The position numbers and the translations under genes are program-made. The notes below the pieces were generated by a model that ran no database searches, was not told the origin of the DNA, and was given only the letters and a program-made list of their open reading frames with translations. A stretch of 5,034 bases of DNA from Syntrophorhabdus sp. PtaB.Bin184 (lineage in GTDB: Bacteria > Desulfobacterota > Syntrophorhabdia > Syntrophorhabdales > Syntrophorhabdaceae), in the NCBI GenBank assembly GCA_002067555.1, contig MVQQ01000245.1:1-5034 (forward strand), written 5' to 3'. Below are positions 1-4,817 of this stretch, piece after piece. Position 1 is the first letter of the stretch. Each line of letters starts with the position of its first letter.

Positions 1-94
1 GGCTCCTGCTTCCCGCCTGCAACCTTTTCTTCTGGGTATACCCCAGGGTGGTAAGTATGTCCATGCCCAACTACTTCCAGGCAGGTGACCTGCA
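1..94. other. Upstream flank without a recognisable gene; contains short palindromes
   Basis: All three plus-strand frames close within this stretch (stops at 52-54, 86-88 and 96-98), and none of the short peptides is recognisable, so the end of an upstream gene can be neither shown nor excluded. Two perfect dyads are visible: GGGTATACCC at 34-43 and GCAGGTGACCTGC at 81-93. The second ends just before the -35 box of the toxin-antitoxin promoter and contains TGACC, a pentamer that recurs in the operator further down, so it may be an upstream regulator site. Confidence 0.3.
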
Positions 95-123
95 TTGACA
101 CCATCGGTCATGCATGATAAACT
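95..123 (+). promoter_or_regulatory. Sigma-70-type promoter of the toxin-antitoxin operon
   Basis: A perfect -35 box TTGACA (95-100) is followed after 17 bases by TAAACT (118-123), with an extended -10 TG at 115-116. Transcription should start near 129-131, about 33 bases before the antitoxin ATG. A 10-bp perfect palindrome TCATGCATGA (108-117) fills part of the spacer. The match is read from sequence; activity is inferred. Confidence 0.7.
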
Positions 124-148
124 GGTCATTATTCTGGTTGACCAGAAT
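122..148. promoter_or_regulatory. Probable autorepression operator of the toxin-antitoxin operon (nested dyads)
   Basis: ATTCTGGTTGACCAGAAT (131-148) is an 8+2+8 perfect inverted repeat. A second register, CTGGTCA (122-128) with TGACCAG (139-145), is a 7-bp perfect inverted repeat spaced by 10 bases that shares the right arm. Both overlap the end of the -10 box and the predicted transcription start, the usual place for Phd/YefM antitoxin binding. More GGTCA/TGACC pentamers lie at 106-110 and 86-90. Binding by the antitoxin is inferred from position and family behaviour. Confidence 0.6.
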
Positions 149-162
149 TTGGGGAGGTATCG

Positions 163-417
163 ATGAAAACCCTGTCCCTGACCGAGGCAAAGATGAAGCT
201 GAGCAGCCTCGTGGACTCGGTCTCTTCAACCGATGAAGAGATAACCATAACCAGGAATGGACGCCCGGCCGCCGTCCTCATCAGCCCTGACGAATACGAG
301 AGCTGGAAAGAAACGATCGCCGTCAGGGCGGACAAAGACTTGATGAAGGAAATAAGGCAGGGGCTTTCCCTCCTGAAGAAGAATAAGGCAAAGCTGTACA
401 CCCTCGACGAACTTTGA
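163..417 (+). CDS. Phd/YefM-family antitoxin
   Basis: 84 residues, a normal length for the family. The N-terminal half carries the Phd/YefM pattern: LTEAKMKLSSLVD at 6-18, then an acidic stretch, ITITRNGRPAAVLIS at 27-41 and PDEYESW at 42-48. This part should form the dimeric DNA-binding domain. The charged C-terminal part (about 50-84, ending LYTLDEL) should be the flexible segment that wraps the toxin. The protein is expected to neutralise the downstream RelE/ParE-like toxin and, alone or in complex, repress their shared promoter. The start is supported by GGGGAGG at 151-157, five bases before the ATG. The gene is first in a two-gene operon and its stop overlaps the toxin start. Family assignment is strong; autorepression is inferred from family knowledge and the operator-like dyad at 122-148. 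Confidence 0.9.
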   Translation: MKTLSLTEAKMKLSSLVDSVSSTDEEITITRNGRPAAVLISPDEYESWKETIAVRADKDLMKEIRQGLSLLKKNKAKLYTLDEL

Positions 418-722
418 AGCGCGCGCTCTATACCCTGAGGATCCCTCATGTTGTCGCCGATCTGATACGGGCCTTGCACCCATCGCTGAAGAGAAAGATC
501 AAGGCGGCACTGGCGGACATCGTCACGGATCCGGATCGGGGAAAAACGCTGAAGGAAGAGCTTGCGGAGCTGAGAAGCTACAAGGTGAGCAGGTTCAGGA
601 TCATTTACCGGGTTTCGCACAAGACGGTCGAGATCATCGCGGTGGGACCACGGGCTGTCATCTATGCGGAGACCTTCCGTCTAATTAACAAGAAGGACCC
701 TTTGGAAGACTCCCGAACCTGA
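414..722 (+). CDS. RelE/ParE-superfamily toxin
   Basis: 102 residues, typical of the RelE/ParE fold. The family core is visible as YKVSRFRIIYRV at 56-67 followed by VEIIAVGPR at 72-80 and Y84. In RelE-type mRNA interferases, basic residues in these strands (here K57, R60, R62, R80) and a late tyrosine contact or cleave ribosome-bound mRNA. The helical part at about 12-50 (ADLIRALHPSLKRKIK and following) also fits. The start is TTG at 414-416, overlapping the antitoxin TGA in TTGA. No strong ribosome binding site precedes it and no ATG or GTG lies in frame near the N-terminus, so translational coupling at a low rate is likely and would keep antitoxin in excess. Sequence alone cannot separate mRNA cleavage (RelE) from gyrase inhibition (ParE); the conserved arginines and tyrosine favour RelE. 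Confidence 0.85.
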   Translation: MKRALYTLRIPHVVADLIRALHPSLKRKIKAALADIVTDPDRGKTLKEELAELRSYKVSRFRIIYRVSHKTVEIIAVGPRAVIYAETFRLINKKDPLEDSRT

Positions 723-798
723 CATGATCCGGCAAACGCTTTACGTTATCTCCGCCGCGATGGTTATGAGATGAGCGGCGGGTGTTCGCTTGTGACCG

Positions 799-810
799 GT
801 TCCATGGAAC
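799..810. promoter_or_regulatory. 12-bp perfect palindrome upstream of the zinc-ribbon gene
   Basis: GTTCCATGGAAC is a perfect dyad without spacer, ending four bases before the GGAGG ribosome binding site (815-819) of the zinc-ribbon gene. It could be a repressor site. Palindromes of this length also arise by chance, and no convincing promoter was found beside it, so a role is only possible. Confidence 0.25.
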
Positions 811-823
811 GGACGGAGGCGCT

Positions 824-1045
824 ATGGACGAAAAGAACGGGAAATGCCCCCATTGCGGGGGCGGCAACATCGTCGTTGGCGTAAGGGTCGATCAGACGGC
901 GGACGCGGGCAGGATAGGGCTCGCCTACAAGACCAAATTCGTTCTGGGGGGCACGGAACCTTTCTACGCCGACGTCTGCGACGACTGCGGCACCATCACC
1001 CGGATCTACGTGAAGGAAACGGGGAAGAACTGGTATAGAAAATAA
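824..1045 (+). CDS. Small zinc-ribbon protein (two CxxC knuckles)
   Basis: 73 residues. Two zinc knuckles are seen, CPHCGGG (C8, C11) and CDDCGT (C52, C55), about 40 residues apart, which should bind one structural zinc as a zinc ribbon. Between them is a beta-rich stretch including LAYKTKFVLGGTEPFYADV (33-51), followed by TITRIYVKETGKNW (57-70). This layout resembles small conserved hypothetical proteins of anaerobic bacteria that I know only as zinc-ribbon proteins; the function is unknown. The ATG at 824 is chosen because GGAGG at 815-819 lies four bases before it. A GTG at 782 would add 14 residues but has no such site and adds nothing family-like. The gene stands alone between the toxin and a convergent hydrolase, about 100 bases after the toxin stop. 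Coding status is well supported; function is not. Confidence 0.75.
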   Translation: MDEKNGKCPHCGGGNIVVGVRVDQTADAGRIGLAYKTKFVLGGTEPFYADVCDDCGTITRIYVKETGKNWYRK

Positions 1046-1051
1046 GAACCG

Positions 1052-1181
1052 TTTTAAGTTTCAGGTTTTAAGTTTTACGTAGAAGACTCAGGCGCCTTCG
1101 TTCCGCGGGTGTTCGTGCGTTCAACCTGATCCGGCGAGCGGTTCCCCGGTCTTTGACGTAAAACTTAACAACTTAAAACCT
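1052..1181. repeat. AT-rich inverted repeat around a GC-rich core, between convergent genes
   Basis: The left side has two 14-base tandem copies, TTTTAAGTTTCAGG (1052-1065) and TTTTAAGTTTTACG (1066-1079), differing at two positions. TTAAGTTTTACGT (1068-1080) is the perfect reverse complement of ACGTAAAACTTAA (1156-1168), and AGGTTTTAAGTT (1063-1074) of AACTTAAAACCT (1170-1181). The two registers overlap, as expected of tandem units facing each other. The 75-base core (1081-1155) is GC-rich and shows no gene. The right arm abuts and just enters the stop codon of the hydrolase. It may end transcription from both sides or be a copy of a dispersed intergenic repeat; no classical terminator is evident. 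Confidence 0.65.
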
Positions 1182-2151
1182 AAAACTGTCTCATAAACTC
1201 CCGTAACGTCTTCAGGTACTCTTCCTGTTCCTCGAACATTGCCAGGTGGGAGCTTTTCTCGAAGATCCTGACGGTGGAGCCGGGAAGGTTGGAGCTGTAC
1301 CAGGTTGTCGCACCGGGGGTTGCCTCGTCGTACCGGCCCGCGGTGAAAAGGGTGGGCACCGTGATCTCGCGGAGACGGTCCACCCTGTCGTATTTTTTGA
1401 GGTCGCCCGTGGGGTGGAATTCGCTCGGTCCCCACATCTTATTGTAGATCTCCGCGTTCGACGCTGCCAATGACCGTGTCAGCTCCTCCGGCCAGGGGTC
1501 GAGACGGCACAGGTGCCGCTTGAGGTATTCCGTGACGGCCGCCTCGTATTCCTTCGAGTCCGTGGTGCCCGCCTTCTCGTGTCGGCGGATCAGTTTCTGT
1601 ATGTCGGGTGGAAGCTGTGCGATAAGGCCGTTGGCGTCCTCGACCCATCGCTTTGCGCTGAGGCACGGGCTCGCGAGGGTAAGGCTCTTTACCCCGGAAG
1701 GATTCGTCAGCATATAATCCACAGCCAGCATTGTCCCCCAGGAGTGCCCGTAGAGGTGGATCTCCTTGAGTTTGAGCTCGGCGCGCACCTGGGCGAGCTC
1801 CTCGACGAATCTTTCGATGCGCCAGAGCGACCTGTCGTTCGGTCGGTCCGACCTGCCGCAGCCGAGCTGGTCGTAGAAGATGACGGGCCTGTCCGTGGCG
1901 AGCTTCTCGAGGGGCTTGAGGTAGTCGCTCGCGGCACCGGGCCCGCCATGGAGAACGACCACGGGGGTGGCGCTGCCGGAACCGACGATGCGGTACCAGA
2001 CCCTGCCGCCCGTGACCTCAACGAACCCTTGGCGCTCCGGGAGGGACGAAGAGGTGGAACAGGCGGTGAGAGAGAGCACGACAAACACGGTGAACCACGT
2101 GACCAGGACCCTCTTCACCCATGAGCCACCGCGTGTCCTGACGACTGTCAT
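1180..2151 (-). CDS. Lipoprotein alpha/beta hydrolase, proline iminopeptidase-like (S33 family)
   Basis: 323 residues from the ATG at 2149-2151. It begins with a lipoprotein signal peptide: basic residues (R5, R7, K13, R14), a hydrophobic stretch at 15-27 and lipobox LTAC with C31 as the lipidated residue. Serine at +2 does not match the inner-membrane aspartate signal, so an outer-membrane fate is possible in a Gram-negative host. The hydrolase domain has the oxyanion motif HGGPG (68-72), DQLGCGRSD (94-102), nucleophile elbow GHSWG with S137, and probable acid D275 (GRYDEATP) and base H302 (SSHLAMFEE). HGGPG plus DQLGCGRSD is characteristic of prolyl aminopeptidases and related S33 hydrolases, which remove N-terminal residues from peptides; the substrate cannot be fixed from sequence. 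An in-frame extension to 2223 is unlikely because it overlaps the promoter and would bury the signal peptide. GAGGG lies upstream of the chosen ATG. Confidence 0.9.
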   Translation of the reverse strand: MTVVRTRGGSWVKRVLVTWFTVFVVLSLTACSTSSSLPERQGFVEVTGGRVWYRIVGSGSATPVVVLHGGPGAASDYLKPLEKLATDRPVIFYDQLGCGRSDRPNDRSLWRIERFVEELAQVRAELKLKEIHLYGHSWGTMLAVDYMLTNPSGVKSLTLASPCLSAKRWVEDANGLIAQLPPDIQKLIRRHEKAGTTDSKEYEAAVTEYLKRHLCRLDPWPEELTRSLAASNAEIYNKMWGPSEFHPTGDLKKYDRVDRLREITVPTLFTAGRYDEATPGATTWYSSNLPGSTVRIFEKSSHLAMFEEQEEYLKTLREFMRQF

Positions 2152-2193
2152 CGTAATCCCTCTCTTTTTAAGTGCCTTGCATCCGTCATTTTC

Positions 2194-2223
2194 CTTATAC
2201 CGGTTCCGTCCTCTTCGTGTCAA
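2194..2223 (-). promoter_or_regulatory. Sigma-70-type promoter of the lipoprotein hydrolase gene
   Basis: On the minus strand a perfect -35 TTGACA (2223-2218) is followed after 18 bases by TATAAG (2199-2194, five of six matches to consensus). Transcription would start near 2187, leaving a leader of about 36 bases to the ATG at 2151, with GAGGG as ribosome binding site. Three GTTCCT copies on the plus strand (2232-2237, 2244-2249, 2262-2267) sit just upstream of the -35 box and might be regulator contacts. Confidence 0.7.
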
Positions 2224-2319
2224 GGGTACCCGTTCCTGGCACTGTTCCTTGCTTTTTGAGGGTTCCTCGTGGTAATCTTCCGCGTCCGCTTAACATCCGT
2301 ACTTACTTCAGGAGGCACT

Positions 2320-2823
2320 ATGGGATTGCGCTATGACGAAGTGAACGACCACGTTCTCACCCTGCTCAGGGAGGTAAGATCGCAGAGTTTCCCCGAATTG
2401 GTCAACGCGAAGATAAAGGTTCTTTTTGACCTGAAAAAGAGGAAATCCGGCGGGATGCTTGTCCTCGCGCGGATCATCAAGACGAACGACCTTATGCGGC
2501 ACCTCACGAAGAATGGGGCCGACGCCATCGAGGGGTACGATTACATCATCACCCTCGACAAGAAATGCTGGGAGAACATCACTGACCTCGACAGGGTCAA
2601 GATCTTGCGCCACGAACTGCGGCACACCTTCTTCGACATAGAATCCGAAGACAACCCCTACAAACTTCTCAACCACAGCATATCCGACTTCTACGAAGAG
2701 GTTGAGCTCAACAAGAACGATCCCCGCTGGCGTGAACGCGTGGCCACCCTCACCGAGGACATCTACGAACAGGAAAAAGAAGCCAGGGCGGAGAAGAAGA
2801 ATAAGAAGATAAAGACCGCTTGA
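2320..2823 (+). CDS. Putative metallopeptidase with HExxH motif (phage-metallopeptidase-like)
   Basis: 167 residues. The key motif is HELRH at 98-102 in VKILRHELRHTFFD, a zincin HExxH in which H98 and H102 would bind zinc and E99 act as general base. A downstream segment, NHSISDFYEEVEL (118-130), could supply the third ligand through H119, D123 or E126. The order (beta-rich N-terminal half with IKVLFDLKKRKSGGMLVLARI at about 32-52, then YDYIITLDKKCW, then HExxH) resembles the putative metallopeptidases annotated in phages and stand-alone in anaerobes, related in style to SprT. The substrate is unknown. The tail is rich in Lys and Glu and probably disordered. AGGAGG at 2310-2315, four bases before the ATG, decides the start over the upstream GTG at 2269. 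No convincing promoter was seen in the divergent region. The last two codons and stop lie inside an inverted-repeat arm. Confidence 0.8.
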   Translation: MGLRYDEVNDHVLTLLREVRSQSFPELVNAKIKVLFDLKKRKSGGMLVLARIIKTNDLMRHLTKNGADAIEGYDYIITLDKKCWENITDLDRVKILRHELRHTFFDIESEDNPYKLLNHSISDFYEEVELNKNDPRWRERVATLTEDIYEQEKEARAEKKNKKIKTA

Positions 2824-2978
2824 GCCGCTTGAACGTGTGACCCCTGACCCCTGATGTCAATAATGGACATCAGGGGTCAGGGTAAGAGACCAAAGAGAAT
2901 CTTCCCGATGACAATTGTTCATGGGATCTCTCTCCGGTTATCAGTTTATTTCTTTTCCGTTCAAGCGGCTCAAGCGGT
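2815..2978. repeat. 164-bp element bounded by 20-bp perfect inverted repeats (MITE- or REP-like)
   Basis: ACCGCTTGAGCCGCTTGAAC (2815-2834) is the exact reverse complement of GTTCAAGCGGCTCAAGCGGT (2959-2978). The 124 bases between hold a second, independent hairpin (2842-2882) and no gene. The left arm contains the last two codons and the stop of the metallopeptidase gene, so the element either landed at the gene end or the gene end was replaced by it. There is no transposase and no clear target duplication. Nested perfect symmetries fit a non-autonomous mobile element or dispersed palindromic repeat; a long RNA stem acting on mRNA ends is also possible. Confidence 0.65.
2842..2882. repeat. 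17-bp perfect hairpin with 7-base loop downstream of the metallopeptidase gene
   Basis: CCCTGACCCCTGATGTC (2842-2858) pairs fully with GACATCAGGGGTCAGGG (2866-2882) across AATAATG. The left arm includes a short tandem TGACCCC. The stem is strong, but the bases after it (TAAGAGACC) contain no T-run, so it is not a standard rho-independent terminator in either direction. It may protect the 3' end of the mRNA or be an internal part of the surrounding repeat element. Confidence 0.75.
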
Positions 2979-2994
2979 TCAAGCTGTTCAGGCC
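2959..2994 (+). repeat. Four degenerate 9-bp tandem repeats
   Basis: The units are GTTCAAGCG, GCTCAAGCG, GTTCAAGCT and GTTCAGGCC, in register at 2959, 2968, 2977 and 2986. Two inverted units, CGCTTGAGC (2817-2825) and CGCTTGAAC (2826-2834), form the other arm of the inverted repeat, so the inverted repeat is built from opposed copies of one 9-mer. The array ends about 13 bases before the -35 box of the iron-sulfur operon promoter. Confidence 0.7.
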
Positions 2995-3006
2995 ATTTTT
3001 CCCCCA

Positions 3007-3035
3007 TGACATCTACCCCGCCGGAGTAGTATACT
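3007..3035 (+). promoter_or_regulatory. Sigma-70-type promoter of the Fe-S scaffold / GGGtGRT operon
   Basis: The -35 box ATGACA (3007-3012, five of six) and -10 box TATACT (3030-3035, four of six) are 17 bases apart. Transcription would start near 3041-3043, giving a leader of about 55 bases. The -10 box lies within a perfect 10-bp palindrome TAGTATACTA (3027-3036), which could be the site of a regulator or chance. Confidence 0.65.
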
Positions 3036-3097
3036 ATAGGCGTTTCGTGTGTCACGCTGACTAACCGCAAAAAACCAACCAAGGAGGATATACGCTC

Positions 3098-3790
3098 ATG
3101 ATGTACTCTCAGGAAGTGGAGAAGATGTGCTCCGTAACGAAAGGGGCAAACCATGGCCCGGCGCCGATACCGCAGGAAGGCAAATGGACGCAGGTAAAGG
3201 AAATTAAGGATATATGCGCTTTTACGCATGGTATAGGCTGGTGCGCCCCCCAGCAGGGAACGTGCAAGCTGACACTAAATGTCAAGGACGGGATCATCGA
3301 GGAGGCGCTTGTTGAGGCCCTCGGATGCTCGGGCATGACCCATTCCGCCGCCATGGCCGCCGAGATATTGCCCGGCAAGACCATACTCGAGGCTCTCAAC
3401 ACGGACCTCGTGTGTGACGCCATCAACACGGCGATGAGGGAGCTCTTCCTCCAGATCGTCTACGGCAGGAGCCAGTCGGCTTTCTCCGAGGGCGGACTCG
3501 CGATAGGCGCCGGGCTCGAGGACCTGGGGAAGGGCCTGCGCAGCCAGGTGGCCACCATGTACGGCACCGTGGCAAAAGGACCCCGGTACCTTGAGATGAC
3601 CGAGGGTTACGTGCGAAAGATAGCCCTCGACGACAACGATGAGATAATCGGATACGAGTTCGTCAGCCTGGGCAAAATGATGGAGATGATAGCGAAGGGC
3701 ATGGATGCCAACGAGGCCCTTCAGAAGGCTTCCGGGAAGTACGGCAGGGTCGACGAGGCGGTGAAGCTCATTGACCCCAGGCATGAATAA
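3098..3790 (+). CDS. NifU/IscU-related iron-sulfur cluster scaffold protein, partner of GGGtGRT
   Basis: 230 residues, much longer than IscU (about 128). A NifU_N/IscU-like domain is seen at about 50-125: CKLTLNVKDGIIEEALVEA (56-74), GCSGMTHSAAMAAEI (76-90), PGKTILEAL (92-100) and DLVCDAINTAM (103-113). C77 matches the central cluster-binding cysteine of IscU; C106 may be the third, and C49 or C56 stands where IscU has its first. The Asp after the first cysteine in IscU is missing. The N-terminal part adds C11 and C40. The C-terminal part (about 150-230: YVRKIALDDNDEIIGYEF, then a helical tail) has no IscU counterpart. Six cysteines suggest binding or transfer of an Fe-S cluster in the cytoplasm. 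AAGGAGG (3081-3087) lies ten bases before the first of two adjacent ATGs. The GGGtGRT gene follows after 14 bases, so they form one operon. Family assignment is good; the exact role is not known. Confidence 0.85.
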   Translation: MMYSQEVEKMCSVTKGANHGPAPIPQEGKWTQVKEIKDICAFTHGIGWCAPQQGTCKLTLNVKDGIIEEALVEALGCSGMTHSAAMAAEILPGKTILEALNTDLVCDAINTAMRELFLQIVYGRSQSAFSEGGLAIGAGLEDLGKGLRSQVATMYGTVAKGPRYLEMTEGYVRKIALDDNDEIIGYEFVSLGKMMEMIAKGMDANEALQKASGKYGRVDEAVKLIDPRHE

Positions 3791-3804
3791 GGAGGGATGA
3801 CGAT

Positions 3805-4803
3805 ATGGCACTTTTCGAGAACTACGATAGAAGGATTGGGCAGGTCAACGCCGTGTTGAGTAAGTACGGGATAAAGTCGGTAGAGGAGGCGAAGGCGATC
3901 TGCGACGCGAAGGGCATAGATCCCTATAAGATAGCCAGGGAAACCCAGCCGATTTGCTTCGAGAACGCCGGATGGGCGTACATTGTTGGCGCGGCGATCG
4001 CGATAAAGAAAGGCAAAACGAAGGCGGCGGATGCCGCTGAAGCGATAGGTGAGGGCCTGCAGGCCTTCTGCATCCCCGGTTCTGTTGCCGATGACCGGAA
4101 GGTGGGACTGGGACACGGGAATCTCGCTGCCATGCTCCTCAAGGAAGACACGAAATGCTTTGCCTTCGTCGCGGGGCACGAATCCTTTGCCGCCGCCGAA
4201 GGGGCCATCGGCATCGCCAAATCAGCGAATAAGGTCAGGAAAGAGCCCCTGCAGGTTGTCCTCAATGGTCTCGGCAAGGACGCGGCCCAGATCATCTCCC
4301 GGATAAACGGTTTCACTTATGTGCGGACAAAATTCGACTACCACTCGGGAAAGCTGGAGATCGTGGAAAGCCGGCCCTATTCGAAGGGAGACAGGGGAGC
4401 GGTGAGATGTTATGGCGCGGATGACGTGAGGGAAGGCGTAGCCATCATGCACCACGAGAAGGTGGATGTTTCCATCACGGGGAATTCGACGAATCCCACC
4501 CGGTTCCAGCATCCCGTTGCTGGTACGTACAAGAAGGAATGCAATGAGGTCGGCAGGAAATACTTCTCTGTCGCATCGGGGGGCGGTACCGGGCGGACGC
4601 TCCATCCGGACAACATGGCCGCGGGCCCGGCATCATACGGCATGACGGACACGATGGGCCGGATGCATTCCGACGCACAGTTCGCGGGTTCGTCGTCGGT
4701 CCCGGCGCACGTCGAGATGATGGGTTTTCTCGGCATGGGCAACAACCCCATGGTAGGCGCGACCGTGGCCGTGGCCGTGGCGGTTGAGGAAGCCAGCAAG
4801 TAA
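3805..4803 (+). CDS. GGGtGRT-family protein of unknown function
   Basis: 332 residues, complete. The name-giving motif GGGTGRT is exact at 259-265, in YFSVASGGGTGRTLHPDN. Other blocks I associate with this family are FENAGWAYIVGAAIAIKKG (52-70), FCIPGSVADDRKVGLGHGN (88-106), FVAGHESFAAAEGAIGIAKS (121-140), NGFTYVRTKFDY (168-179) and the C-terminal GFLGMGNNPMVGATVAVAVA (307-326). The glycine-rich motif suggests binding of a phosphate, nucleotide or cofactor, but that is only inference. Six cysteines (33, 51, 89, 118, 202, 246) could hold metal or a cluster. There is no signal peptide or clear membrane helix, so it is likely cytoplasmic. The start has GGAGGG (3791-3796), eight bases before the ATG and 14 bases after the scaffold stop. 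Co-transcription with the scaffold and a terminator right behind it indicate a two-protein system. Family assignment is firm; reaction and pathway are unknown to me. Confidence 0.93.
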   Translation: MALFENYDRRIGQVNAVLSKYGIKSVEEAKAICDAKGIDPYKIARETQPICFENAGWAYIVGAAIAIKKGKTKAADAAEAIGEGLQAFCIPGSVADDRKVGLGHGNLAAMLLKEDTKCFAFVAGHESFAAAEGAIGIAKSANKVRKEPLQVVLNGLGKDAAQIISRINGFTYVRTKFDYHSGKLEIVESRPYSKGDRGAVRCYGADDVREGVAIMHHEKVDVSITGNSTNPTRFQHPVAGTYKKECNEVGRKYFSVASGGGTGRTLHPDNMAAGPASYGMTDTMGRMHSDAQFAGSSSVPAHVEMMGFLGMGNNPMVGATVAVAVAVEEASK

Positions 4804-4817
4804 GGATATTTCATATC

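Noticed and set aside
129..620. Minus-strand open frame of 163 codons across the toxin-antitoxin pair
   Set aside because: It runs antisense through both genes and into their promoter; both sense products have clear family signatures.
752..781. Possible terminator after the toxin gene (CCGCCGC / GCGGCGG)
   Set aside because: Only 7 pairs with a 16-base loop and no T-run; not convincing as a terminator.
1513..2124. Long open frame on the plus strand (203 codons) opposite the hydrolase
   Set aside because: It is antisense to a gene with full catalytic motifs, has no family-like features and an Arg/Gly/Glu-rich composition typical of a GC-driven shadow frame.
2152..2223. N-terminal extension of the hydrolase by 24 codons
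   Set aside because: It would overlap the TTGACA/TATAAG promoter and place a polar segment before the lipoprotein signal; the ATG at 2151 has a GAGGG site and a proper signal peptide.
2249..2278. Possible plus-strand promoter for the metallopeptidase gene (TTGCTT, 18 bases, TAATCT)
   Set aside because: The -35 matches only three of six positions, so it is too weak to annotate.
2870..3229. Minus-strand open frame of 119 codons across the repeat region and the Fe-S promoter
   Set aside because: Its only pattern (repeated EPLE/LEPLE) is the translation of the 9-bp tandem repeats, and it overlaps the promoter and start of the scaffold gene.
3275..3811. Long open frame on the minus strand (178 codons) opposite the Fe-S scaffold gene
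   Set aside because: It lies antisense to a well-supported gene, shows no recognisable motif and has no ribosome binding site context worth noting.
4752..4790. GTGGCC-type hexamer repetition near the end of the GGGtGRT gene
   Set aside because: It encodes the normal VAVAVAV C-terminal segment; a short coding repeat without signs of expansion.
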